Source: Malania oleifera (lineage: Eukaryota; Streptophyta; Magnoliopsida; Santalales; Ximeniaceae). Taken from it: a stretch of 64,000 nt of DNA. A program made the translations under genes and the position numbers. Shown piece by piece: positions 49,198 to 60,150 of this stretch; positions within the stretch are counted from its first letter, which is position 1, and each line of letters opens with the position of its first letter. The stretch lies in assembly GCF_029873635.1 (NCBI RefSeq), contig NC_080428.1, positions 64,103,957 through 64,167,956 of the forward strand, given 5' to 3'. Below the pieces are notes generated by a model. It searched no databases. It was not told the origin of the DNA and was given only the letters and a program-made list of their open reading frames with translations.

Positions 49198-50906
49198 CAG
49201 TGCCCTACGTTTGACCTTCCTGTTAGTTCAAGGGGTCTTTCTTCTGCAAAATCAGCGAGCACCTGGGCCTTGACCGCGGGCCTTGGCAAGTATTGTATGT
49301 CGAACTCGCCTAATTCAATGGACCACTTCGTCATTCTCCCCGAACTTTTTGGCCGTTGGAGAATCTGTCTCAGCGGTAGGTTTGTCAACACAGTTATCTT
49401 ATGAGCCTGAAAGTATGGCCGTAATTTTCGTGCCGCACAGATGATGGAGAATGCAACCTTTTCAGTCGTGCTGTAATTCTTTTCTGCTCCACTCAAAACC
49501 TTGCTAGTGTAGTATATAGGTTGATGCTACCAACCTTCTTCTCGGACTAAAGCTGAGCTAACCGCGTTCACCGTTGTGGCTATGTACAAGTATAATTCTT
49601 CTCCATTCTTTGCCTTCTTCAAAAGGGGTGGGGAGCTGAGGTACTTTTTAAGCTGTTCGAAGGCATTGCTCTACTCCTCCCCCCATTCGAATCCTCCTCT
49701 ATTTCTTAACGCTTTGAAGAAGGGTAAGCCTTTGTCCCCTGAGCAGGAGACAAACCTACTGAGGGAGGCTATCCTTCGTGTTAAGACTTGAATCTCCTTT
49801 TTCGTCCGCAGGGCCTCCATCTCTAGCAGTGCTCTTATTTTGTTAGGGTTGGCCTCTGTACCTCGGTGTGTCACCATGAAACCAAGGAACTTTCATGTGG
49901 AAATGTCGAATACGCACTTTGATAGGTTTAACTTCATGTGGTATTTGCGTAAGAGTTTGAACGTCTCTCTCAGGTCTTCACAATGCTTCTCCATTTTCAA
50001 GCTTTTTACCAGCATGTCATCTATGTATGCCTTCATAGTTTTACGGAGCTGATCTTTAAATATCTTGTTTACCAACCTCTGGTACGTGGCTCCTGCATTT
50101 TTCAATCCGAAGGGCATCACTCGATAACAATACAGCCCCCTTTCGGTGATGAAAGACGTTTTCTCTTCATCAGTCTGATGTAGGGGGATTTGGTTATATC
50201 CCGAGTATGCAACCTTAAGCTGAGAAGCTCGTGCCCAGAAGTTGAATCTACCAGCTGATCGATTCGGGGGAGAGGGAAGCTGTCCTTCGGGCACGCCTTA
50301 TTTAGATCTGTGAAATTTATGCAGGTGCACCATTTTCCGTTAGGCTTTCTTACCAGGATCACATTGCTTAGCCACTCCGGTTAGTTCACCTCCCTAATAA
50401 AATTTGCTTGCATCAGCTTTGTTACCTCCTCATCAATTACCTTGATTCGCTCCATCGCAAAACTCCTTTTCTTCTGCTTCATAGGTCGGTGGTTGGGATC
50501 CACCTGCAACCTATGCTCTATGATGGCCAGATCAATACCCGACATATCGTCAGCAAACCAAGCGAATACGTCCGCAAATTCGTTCAGCAGCTGGCTTAGC
50601 TCTGCTCTCAGGGTTTCAGGCAGGTGACTCCCAATCTGCACGGATCTCTCCTGGGGGCCAAGTAGGGGTACGCGGGCAATATCTTCAGCTACTGTGTTGA
50701 TTTGAGGATATTCTCCCCATACCTCTAGATCTTCCAAAGTTAGGGTTTCTCTTGCCTCCATCTTTCTTTTCAGGGCCATAACGTAGCAGTTCCGAACTGC
50801 TGCTTGATTTTTGTTGACCTCCCGTCTCGTGCGGTGTAGGGAATTTTATCCTGAGGTGGTACGTTGATGTTACGGCTCGAACTACATTAAGAAAAGGGCG
50901 GCCCAA
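49110..50906 (-). pseudogene. Tat Ty3 reverse transcriptase and first RNase H
   Basis: Minus strand, reading down from 50906: ILGRPFLNVVRAVTSTYHLR (protease end), EFADVFAWFADDMSGID (50530-50585), LVRKPNGKW and NFTDLNKACPKDSFPLPRID (50250-50350), EKTSFITERGLYCYRVMPFG, KNAGATYQRLVNKIF and AYIDDMLVKS with both catalytic Asp (about 50025). RNase H follows with GAEKNYSTTEKVAFSII (49440-49493) and MTKWSIELGEFDIQYLPRPA near 49300. The wording is typical of Tat elements. Frameshifts and stops lie between pieces. Confidence 0.88.
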
Positions 50907-50914
50907 TATGATAT

Positions 50915-52736
50915 TGTTGGCCTAATAAGGCTTACAATTCTTATTTTGATGATAACAAATCAAATGATATATTTAATATGTTTCAAGTAAAAGTTTTTCA
51001 GGAAAATAACAAAGCTCAAGTGCATAAGGAAGTTTATGGATTACAAAGAATCCTTGAAGAACACAAAGTAAAGCTTATGGATTATAAAGAGCATGAAGAA
51101 CAAAGTTATATTGTGAAAAGCTCAAAGGAAAGATTGCAACCACAAAGATGATGGAAGAACAAGATTGAAGACTAAAAGAATTATATATTTTTTTAAGAAT
51201 ATTCTAAATGTAAGTACATCAAAGTTAATCTCAAGTAAAAAGTGGTTTGAAGCTTATAGAAATTCAAAAATATGTTTTTATATATATACTCTAAAGAATA
51301 TTTTTTAAATCAATAAAAAGAAAGGGTTTAAGAAAAAAAAACTTTTTTTATAATAAAGGGCTAGGAGACTGCCATGATGAAGTAGGCGATTGCCACATTA
51401 AGAAAATGGTTTTTCAAAAAGTCAGTAGCTAGACAGGCGACTGCCTAACCTGCCAGGCACCTGCGTGAACAAGCCAAGCGATTGCCTTGGTTCTAGCAGG
51501 CGACTACCAGCATTCTGTGTTGAGAGTCTGCTTTATGACAGGCGACTATCACTCGAACGTTGGCATTAAATCTCTCAACGGGAAGATTATTTAAACCACG
51601 TTTTTGGACATATTTATTTCAAAATACCTGGAAATGATTTTTAGGAATCTTTGGGAGTAATGGATGACTTCTAAAACATCTATAAATAGTTCTAATCTTC
51701 AAAAGTTTTTAACATTGATGCAATATTCGAAGGTTTTTGAAATTAAGCAAATCTTCGAAAGTTTTCAGATCTAGCAATCTTCAAAAGTTTTCAGATCCAG
51801 CTATCTTCAAAGGTTTTTAGATCAAGTGACTTTTCAAAGGTTTTAGATCAATCGATCTTCAAGTATTCAAAATTCTCAAAGGATCTAAATCTCTCTTGAG
51901 CTTAAATTTCTGATCCACTATTGATTTATACTTTGAAGCAAAGCTTTCAAAAATAAGAATCTGTTATTTTCTTTGAAAAATTATTTGGTAATTCATACTG
52001 AGCATTGAGCTTCAAATTTCTTATATTTGAATTACCTTGGAGTATAAGTGTGCTAATCATTGTACTAATTTACTCTGTTGTGAGAGTTTTCTTTTGTACA
52101 CAAAATTTCTTTATCATCATTCTTAGACGATTTAGAGCTGTTGAATCGTTGGACCAAACAAGGGATTGTTGTTTGGAGAGGTAGGCTCTAGCCTAACAGA
52201 AGGAGTGGTTGTAAATAGGTGTTGTTCCACCAGGTAACGGAACTGATATAGTGGAATCCTTTGGTGTTTTGCCAAAGGCGAGGACGTAGGCTGTGTTGAA
52301 GCCGAACCTTGTAAAAATCTTGTGTCTTTCTCTTTGCTTCACTTACTATTGTTGTATGATTTAAAAGTGCAGGTTGCAGGTTCTTAAGTGAGAAAGAAAC
52401 AAAGGTACTTGATATATAGAAAGTACGTTTTGATTAATCATTTGCGGAAACCCAAAAAGGGAGTACGTTGGTTAATCTGCGGAAATCTTAATCAAGTAAA
52501 GTGCATACTAAGAGTTTATAGGAAAATCAACAAAAGCTCTAATATTCTTGGTTGAGTGATTGAATTATCTTGATTTCATTAATTGACTTGTGAATTTAAA
52601 TTTTCAGTATTTTTAAGTGTGGTTATTGTTTATACATCTTGTTTTCTGAGTAATTAAAATCAAAGGCTTAAAAATCATTAAAATTTAAAAGAATCCAATT
52701 CACCCCCCCCCCCTTAGGAAGCTATTACTCATTTCA
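50915..52736 (+). repeat. Copia (SIRE-like) solo LTR in the protease region, TSD GATAT, with 21-bp-spaced motifs
   Basis: Runs TGTTGGCCTAATAAGG to CTATTACTCATTTCA, 1822 bp, with GATAT at 50910-50914 and 52737-52741. Removing it rejoins the minus-strand protease frame (SVYNI into ILGRP). Sense is plus. TATAAATAG lies at 51681-51689. GCGACTGCC-type motifs occur at about 51365, 51386, 51437, 51456, 51478, 51499 and 51542, mostly 19-22 bases apart. The poly-C (poly-G on the other strand) near the 3' end (52702-52713) matches the gggggtgaattgg landmark of the other copies. Confidence 0.93.
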
Positions 52737-52741
52737 GATAT

Positions 52742-54211
52742 TATATACAGAGGGCCAGTCAACCACTAAGAACTCTATCAATGAAGTAACTAGCTGTGGG
52801 GTCGTCCCTATGGTCACAGGTAGCGTGATTGTCCCTACGGGATGAACCACATCTCCACCAAACCCAACCAGGGGAGTTGTGATTGGTTTGAGTCTTTCCT
52901 TTCCAATTTTCATCCCTTTCAGTACTAAATAGAACATAATGTTTTCCGAGCTGCCATTATCTATTAATACGCACCTGACTTTGTAGTTCGCCACCAACAA
53001 GGAGAGTACCAATGCGTCATCATGTGGTTGTTGTACCCCTTCTTCATCTCGACTGTCAAAGATGATATCTTCACCTTGTCTGTTTCTTTTGCTATTTGGT
53101 TCCCCTTTTTCCACCGAGAGCACCTGTTTTGCGTACCTTTTGCGAGCTCCTCTGCTGTCTCCTCCACTAACAGATCCTCCGAAGATCACTGCAATTTCCC
53201 CTATGACTTGTTCTTCCTTGTCGTTTGCGTTGGGTCTCTTTTGCTCACGAGGTTCCCTCAGTGGATCTTCTTTTTTGATAAACCTTGATAGGTATCCCCT
53301 TTTTATTAAGGCTTCAATTTTGTTTCTCAGCTGAATACACTCCTTTGTGTCGTGCCCGTGATCCTTGTGGAACTGGCAAAACTTAGACATGTTTTGTTTA
53401 TGCAAGGGAGTTTGCATGGGTTCGGGCCACGAGACATAATCTTTTTTTCTTATCTGCATCAGTACTTCAGAATGTGGTATATTTAGAGGTGTGTAGGTGG
53501 AGAACTTACTGGATTGCCGTCTCATGTTAGGGTTGGCGAGCAGCGTTGCGATCTCATGCCTTTTCGAAGACCTGGAGGATTCGCCCATTTCCCGACTATT
53601 CCCTTTTCTCTTCAACTCAATGCGGGTTCCCCTATTGTCCATCATCTCTTCCAAGTTGATGTACTTTTGCGCTCGGACCATCAACTCCCCCATATCAACT
53701 AGTGGGTTTTCCCTAATGAGTACAGGAAGCTTCCAGGTTGGAGAGCTGTGGTCAGGGCTACCAATGCCACTCCCATATCTAGATTGCGGACCTCTAGGGT
53801 TCCGACGTTGAAGCGATGCATGAATTTCTTTAGTGTCTCCCTCTCTCCCTGGACCATGCTCATTAGGTGAGATGTTGTTTTGACAATGCTTTGACTGCTG
53901 AGGAAATGGCCGGTGAACAGTTGTTCCATCTCCGGGAAGGAGCCGATTGATCCAGGTCGTAAGGTCCAGTACCAATCTCTGGCGTTACCCTTGAGGGTTT
54001 CTGCAAAGGCTCGGCACATAATGGAATTAGGAGCGCCTTATAGCTGCATCGGCACCCTGAAGGTGTCCAAGTGGTCGATTGGGTCGAAGAGACCCTCATA
54101 CCTCTCAAAGGTGGGCATCTTGAATCTGCCGGGCAGCGAGACCTCCATCACTTCTCTCGTGAAGGGTGGCTTCGAGGACTGTAGAGACGCTTCCCCATAG
54201 AAGGGGTTAGT
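52742..54211 (-). pseudogene. Tat Ty3 gag (most) and protease
   Basis: Minus strand from 54205: PFYGEASLQSSKPPFTREVM, FKMPTFERYEGLFDPIDHLD, MCRAFAETLKGNARDWYW and QGERETLKKFMHRFN, then after a frameshift near 53720 MVRAQKYINLEE. The zinc-binding segment FCQFHKDHGHDTKEC (about 53345-53390) is followed by IEALIKRGYLSRF. The protease shows CVLIDNGSSENIMF near 52940-52985 and ends SVYNI at 52742, where the solo LTR cuts it. The 52734-53975 frame is open for 413 codons, the longest in the window. Gag would form the particle; protease would process it. Confidence 0.88.
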
Positions 54212-56520
54212 TGTGATGCCCCGAAACCTGCCAAGTGGGGCACCGGTGCCACGTGTTCCAATCACCTGTATCCAATACCATAATTAACATACACGCAACG
54301 GAATATAAATAAATAACCTCAAATAAATACCAGAGTTCTATATAGCAACCCAAAAACAAACTCTACAACATCCAGATATCTATATCCACAACCAGTATTT
54401 AAAGCATAATCTCGTACAAATATATCTATACATATATCAGTATCTCACAATACCCTAAAAAGAAACCACCAAAAACAATCCTTGCCCAGGCCTTCAAACC
54501 CAGTCTCCAGAAGAACCTGAAAAATTGTTAATCCACTAGGGTGAGACACTTCTCAGTAAAGGTGGAATAAATTATAACAGTGTGTGACAAATGAGTTTTA
54601 ATATTTACATATCAAAATAAATTGTTTTGACATAATAATAATAACAACTAAGAAAATGTACCATTAATAACATTCTCGACATCTAATGTCATACACACAT
54701 CCAATATGCACAAGTACATAATTTTTATGCAGGTGAAAGTCCCCAAGGATAGGGAAGATTACCCGCCCATACAAGTAGCTTCCCTCTACTCTAGTACTAA
54801 AAACTACCTACCAGAGCACTCACCTTTCTCAGTAAGCCCTCAGGTGAAGTATTACCTCGCTGCTAGTACACACATCTTTATTATTTTAAAGGCGAAGGTT
54901 TCTGAGAATCGAGATGTCTACCTGCCCATACAAGTAGCATCCCTTTGCACTGATACCAAGAAACTACCTAGCAGAGCACTCGCCTTTCTCAGCAAGCCCC
55001 CGGTGGTATGTTTACCTCGCCACATGCACACACATGCATTCACAATATGCTATACCATTATTTTTATGCTATAATTAAATTCACATGCGCACAACACATT
55101 CACACAGGAATCATGCATCTCATACTTCATCTTCCAATGTCCTCAGTACATGGCCCACATAAGCACCTACGTACTTCTTATCTACACGTGACCCACACAG
55201 GCACCACTCCTCACACAGGGTGCATAATGTGGCCCACACAGACGCCATTATCCATACAGGATATAACGTGGCCCACACAAGAACCACTACCCACACAGGG
55301 TACATAACATGGCCCACACAGGCGCTATTATCCACACAAGATATACCCACACAGGGTACATAACATGACCCACACAAACGCCATTATCCCCATAGAATAT
55401 AACATGGCTCACACAGGCACCACTCCAGCTTTGGCAACACGTGGCCCACACAGGCACCACTTTTCACCAGTATCCAATCACCATGACCTACCTGTCATAC
55501 ATTAGTAGAACAAACTCCTCGACCTGCCAATGTCCTACCCAATATAAATGACAATATGACAAGCTCCTCGACCTGCCAACGTCATATCATGATTTATATC
55601 TAAGCAATATAACAACCTCCTCATGCCAACGTTATATTGAGATACATACGAATAACCAAACCAGTTAGTTTACACAGACGCATCAATGCATTTCCACACA
55701 GGAATCCAACAGATTAATACATTCCCAAACATGAGTCAAACATAACAATTTATTCATCATGTCATAATCATTCCAAACACCCCCACATGCAAACCCAAAT
55801 ACCACAGTAATTCATATTCAATTTATTAGGAAAAATTATTCTCATGTCACATGAATTTAATATCATATGCAATTATCCCAAATATAAATTTTAAACAAAA
55901 TCATCATTTTCTAGTACTCAGATGGTTCTAAAAATCATATAAATAAATAATAAATTTCATACGCTCATAAATAACTGATTTATCTTAATAAAAATACTGA
56001 TATAATTTTATTCTCCCTTACCTGATTCCCTGAACCACGCCTGCAGGGCTCCCAAAATTATACCCATGGTGCTCACCTGAACCCTAATTCAATCAAATAA
56101 ACCCCAATAAAATATTATTTTAATATTTCCTAATTTACATTAATTAATTTATAAATAACCAATTTATCCTAATTTTGGGGCTATTCCTACAACGATCCCA
56201 CGAGAAATCTGCTCCGCTAGATTTGTAGAGAATCATCCCTAGATTCTCATGGTGGTGTTTGATCGCTCATTTGGCTTAAAATTTAAGAAAAATTGAGACA
56301 AGAATGAGAATTGGGCTTACCCAAGGAGACATGTCCACGTTACTCCTATGACAAATCCACTTTGGTAGATATGTCGGGTGGCGGAAAATAGAGTTCGGTG
56401 GTATTTTTGAATTTTCAATTGGGCGAGAATCCACCGCAAAATCGTAGAGAGAAGAGGAGTGAAGAGCGTGAGCTGAGAGAGTTTTTTTTTTTTTAATTTT
56501 TTTTTTTTTGGGTTGTTACA
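54212..56520 (-). repeat. Ty3-type solo LTR in gag, TSD TTAGT
   Basis: Plus-strand ends are TGTGATGCCCCGAAACC and TTTGGGTTGTTACA, 2309 bp, with TTAGT at 54207-54211 and 56521-56525. Internal landmarks are agcatcc and cccatacaagtagc (54770, 54930), ctttctcagtaagccctcag (54821) and an array of cacacaggcaccac and gtggcccacac units at 55140-55460, followed by three cctcgacctgccaa units (55517-55620). Minus sense, no coding sequence. Confidence 0.93.
55140..55460. repeat. cacacagg/tggcccacac degenerate tandem array
   Basis: About ten units of roughly 30 bases built from atggcccacacaggc, accac or gccattatcc, and acacagg plus ata or gta. Found only in this LTR of the family. Confidence 0.85.
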
Positions 56521-56774
56521 TTAGTCTTGCCCTCTTTCCTCATTTTTTCTATTTGCTCTATCTTTTTTATCCTCTCATTCAATTCCAAGGATCTTTTTTG
56601 TTGGTTGACATCTATGCTATTCATGTCCTCTATCTTTTTGGTAGGGAAAGTTTTCTCCTCGCTCTTCTTTATTTCATTTGTTTTCCATGGTGGATCCGGA
56701 CTCACCCGTTATTGAAGTGGGGCGCATGCTTCCTGACTCTTTTGGCTTAAGAGCAAGTTGAGCGTGTCCTCCAT
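56521..56774 (-). pseudogene. Tat Ty3 gag N-terminus
   Basis: The minus-strand ATG at 56774 begins MEDTLNLLLSQKSQEA; a TAA follows after PLQ, then RVSPDPPWKTNEIKK and a Lys/Glu-rich, probably coiled-coil stretch (RSLELNERIKKIEQIEKMRK) to the solo LTR border at 56521. It joins the gag at 54211 once the LTR is removed. The start was chosen as the first ATG after the primer site that keeps this frame. Confidence 0.65.
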
Positions 56775-56952
56775 TTTATTTTGGAAGGCGAGGAACTCCT
56801 CCCTGGTGAGTCCTGAAGGATCTGCGGGTGTAGAACGGATTGACTGGGCTTACTCCTTTCCGGCGGGGCTGGAGCTAGAGTCGTGTGAGATGGACATTTT
56901 TTTTTTAACGCCGGAGGGGGGAGCAGGGCAGGTGCCTCACTAGAGTGGTTTC

Positions 56953-56969
56953 CCATAGACGGCACCAAT
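56953..56969 (-). promoter_or_regulatory. Primer binding site region of the Tat element
   Basis: The minus strand reads TTGGTGCCGTCTATGGG, close to the TTGGCGCCGTCTGTGGG seen after the 5' LTR of many Tat-type elements. It lies three to four bases inside the LTR end at 56973. Confidence 0.7.
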
Positions 56970-56972
56970 TGT

Positions 56973-57078
56973 TGCAGGGAAAAATCAGTGACAACCAATA
57001 GGGGTGCTCCCAGATCTCCGGTGACCTGAAAAGGATAGAAAAGCAGAAAGGCTTGGAGGACCCAGGGTGTACCCGGGG
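56973..57078 (-). repeat. Truncated 5' LTR of the Tat element
   Basis: Begins TGCAGGGAAAAATCAGTGAC on the plus strand (sense 3' end) and matches 43199-43310 for about 105 bases, then stops at the ccggggatt position. The rest of the LTR is missing, so the right end of this element was deleted. Confidence 0.85.
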
Positions 57079-57710
57079 ATTAAACAAAAATAAACTATTT
57101 TTTTATAAAGAAAGTCTTCTTTTCTATTTCTCACTAATTGAACAAAAAAAAAAAATCAACACTAATTGTTCCCAAAACCATATGCAAGTATTCTTAAGTA
57201 TTTGTTTTCAATTTGTTAATAGAAGGGGGGCAAACCACAATTTTGATAAAAATCCACTTTAAATCCTGCCGAAATCAAAAATGAAAATTTCTTTTGACGA
57301 ATGCAGTCTATTAAAAACAATGAACCTAGCGATTAATTGTGTCATCATTTCAGAAACTGGTTAAAAAATAAATTTGAGGTCAATGTCATAGTGGCCTATT
57401 TACAGAAATAGGAAGTAAAGAGCAAAACACAACTATTCATCACTATCATTTGTAGCAATCTCTTATCGTCACTAATGGCAAAGAGAAAGACGAAAAGACA
57501 AAATGGGACAACCAGGGGAGAAAGAAAGGCATGGGGGTGTAAGGACAACTCGTAAAATCTGAGAAAGAAATGAGGTACTTGTGAGAATATAGAAAATGAG
57601 AGTGGTTGTGTTACACGTGACTTTTATTTGGTTAAATGATAAATCAATGACTTATTGAATAAGAGGTATTTAGTAAATATTTAAAAATGTTCTAAGTCGG
57701 TATTTTTTTT
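57079..57710. other. AT-rich spacer, no supported feature
   Basis: No ORF above background, no repeat ends. Probably low-copy or decayed repeat DNA between the Tat element and the exon-like segment at 57720. Confidence 0.5.
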
Positions 57711-57722
57711 CTAGAAATGCGG

Positions 57723-57833
57723 CATCTTACCTAGTGCCTTAGAAGAGTGACCACAAGAAACTACATACTTCCCCCACGCCGCCTCTCTATCTTTACTGTC
57801 ATAATGTCCCTGAGAAGGGTCCAGAATCACAAG
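57723..57833 (-). pseudogene. Possible host exon fragment with splice donor, cut by an LTR
   Basis: The minus strand from 57833 reads LVILDPSQGHYDSKDREAAW then GKYVVSCGHSSKAL without stops. It ends at CACTAG followed by GTAAGA (57722-57727 on the plus strand as tcttac), a good plant 5' splice site. Composition differs from the flanking AT-rich DNA, and I do not recognise it as transposon protein. An LTR end (TGAAGG at 57834) abuts its upstream side, so the exon, if real, is broken. I cannot name a family; chance is possible at this length. Confidence 0.3.
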
Positions 57834-58800
57834 TGAAGGGAATGATGCAGTCCCAAGAGGGGGAGGGGGGTAAATTGTACTTTTAAAACTTTTTGTAGAT
57901 AATTTAAATGATTCACCCAACAATATCCCAGACAAGGTAAGATATGCGCATGCAAAGTAATTATAACAATTAATAAATAAACATACACTTGCAAGAATTT
58001 AAAGTGTGGTAATGTAAATGAGGTATGAGAGTAAGAGAGTGACACCGATATTTTATAAGGTTTGGCACTTCGGCCTACGTCCTTGCCTCAACCCAACCTG
58101 CTTGAGGATTCACTACCGTGCTCACTTAACTAGACAGAGCAACACCATTTACAAACTCTCCTTATAGGGTGGAGTCTTCCAAACTCACTTAACCGGACGA
58201 AACCAAACCGTTTCTCCTTACAGGGTGGAGTCCCCCTAACCCACTTAGCGAGCAGAGCCAAACCATTTCACCTTACAGAGTGGAGTCTCACTAACTCCCT
58301 TAACCGGGTGAAGCCAAACCGTTCATACCTTACAGGATGATGTCTTTCTTTTCCAATGATACCTCACGCCGGGAACACAAAGAAATGAATTACAATTTTT
58401 CGTACAAAATGAATGCTTTTCAAATAAGTTGATTTGCAAAATTTTGAAACTAAATACACTCTCAAATGATTTACAAACTGAAGCTTGGTAGAATATTATT
58501 TTCCTCTCAAAATATTTTTCAAATAGAAGTTCAGAGTATGGAAAATATTTTTCCTCAAGATTAACCTAGTGTAAAATCAAAATGTAAGAGACTTATCAAG
58601 CAAAGAATATATGAATTAATATATTGCTCAAGCACTCTTGATTTACTCAGATTTTCTTCACAAACAATATTCAAAGATGAAGTGTATAAGAGAGATTGAT
58701 CTTTGAAATTATCACCAAATAAAATAAAAGGCTTTCAAGCTAAGTATATGAACTTGAATACAAGCTCAAGCCTTTACAAAGAACCCTTACAAATTTCTTG
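57834..58800 (-). repeat. Copia LTR, sense-3' half, minus sense
   Basis: Starts TGAAGGGAATGATGCAGTCC with the gggggaggggggtaaattg landmark at 57857, as in the other SIRE-like LTR 3' ends. It also has the cctacgtccttgcctcaa block near 58072 that recurs at 27897. It stops at 58800 where a plus-sense LTR of the same superfamily begins. Its remaining half is not found in the window. Confidence 0.7.
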
Positions 58801-60150
58801 TTGACTTTATGGGTCATATTCCGGTTTTGATAATAACAAATACTCAAGTATTTAATAGCTATCTAGTTCATGTGTAGGTTTATATTAGCAGATACACTAA
58901 TGACACATGAAGTAAAGTTTGAAGACCCAGAAGATCATTTTTATTGTATTTCATTATTATTTAATTCAGGTCTGTAATATTTAATGCATATCATGCATGT
59001 AGGAACTACAAAACTCAAAGACCTTAGAATGACTCTAGTCATGACCTTAGAAAGACCTTAGGGATCACCCTTCGATCGACCGACGCAGGATTTTTTTGGC
59101 GTCCTAAAGAAGACCTAGAATGACCCTAAGACACTCACACATGCACATATATATATGGTCATAAGGAATGAGTGATTGTATAATTAAATTGAACCGAAAT
59201 GCACTTAAGTTGCATATTCGGTTGACTGTACTGCCCAGGTACAATATCTCTCGGTCGACTGAACTGGTGCTAATTCAGCAGTTTGACCACTACCCGGTCG
59301 ACCGATCTTGCTAGTTCATTCTCACCCGGTCGACTGAATTCCCTCAAAGTCAACATTTGACCATACGGTCGACCGAACCTAAATTGTATGCCAACCACCT
59401 AGTCGACCGAGTTCACACGTGGGAGAACTCAACACTCCGATCGACCGAATTACTCAATTCAAAAGCTCCCAATCGACCGAATCGCGAAGAAAAGAAAAAT
59501 CGCCTTGGAACCCAGTTGTCCGGTTGACCGAACTTTTAGTTCAAATTATGCCCGATCGACCAAGCTTGCACAACTTGGTCAACCGAACCTTGCTTCGGTC
59601 GACTGGTGCTCTCGGGTTGTCACAATATTTTTATCGCGGTTAAAATTATAAAACGTGGTTATTTTGGTTAAAATGTAGTAAAACATTTATAATAATTCCA
59701 TGTGTCCTGAACGGCTATATTTTTTAGGATGTCTATATATACCCCCTCATTTGGAATAATTAAATGAGATTAGCAAAAGTAATTAGGAAAATTTCTTTCA
59801 AATATTTTATACCCACTTTACTATATACTCAACATTCCAAGCCAATTTTTCACTCTCTCTTTGATTCCTCTTTGCAAAATCATCTTTGATAAAGAGAGCG
59901 TTCATTGTATTCTCTTCATTTGCATTATTGTTGCAACTTGAAGAGTAAATATATTTGTGTGTTTTCATACATTATTTTAAAGCTAGTATACTCTCTCGTT
60001 TATTATTGTTGAAATTATTTTTAGAGAGTTAGTTTGAGTTGATCCCAAATTTAGAAATAAAACGTGTTGTTTGAAGTGAAAGTTAAATTTTATATTTCTA
60101 TTTCTCAATCTATTTACTTAAAAATAATTATAATATTGTATAGACTTTTT
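58801..60150 (+). repeat. Copia (SIRE-like) LTR, plus sense, with 13-copy decamer cluster; right end unclear
   Basis: Begins TGTTGACTTTATGGGTCATA, the same start as the inverted copies at 3470 and 37010. RTYRAC cores lie at 59075, 59221, 59254, 59297, 59329, 59368, 59402, 59440, 59472, 59523, 59555, 59578 and 59598, each followed by YGAAC or similar. TATA (tctatatatacccc) is at 59732-59745. Downstream is transcript-leader-like sequence to about 60100. The usual caattcacccc landmark and CA terminus are absent, so the 3' part is lost. Confidence 0.8.

Noticed and set aside
52962-54200. Plus-strand ORFs opposite the Tat gag
   Set aside because: Shadows of the minus-strand gag-protease frame.
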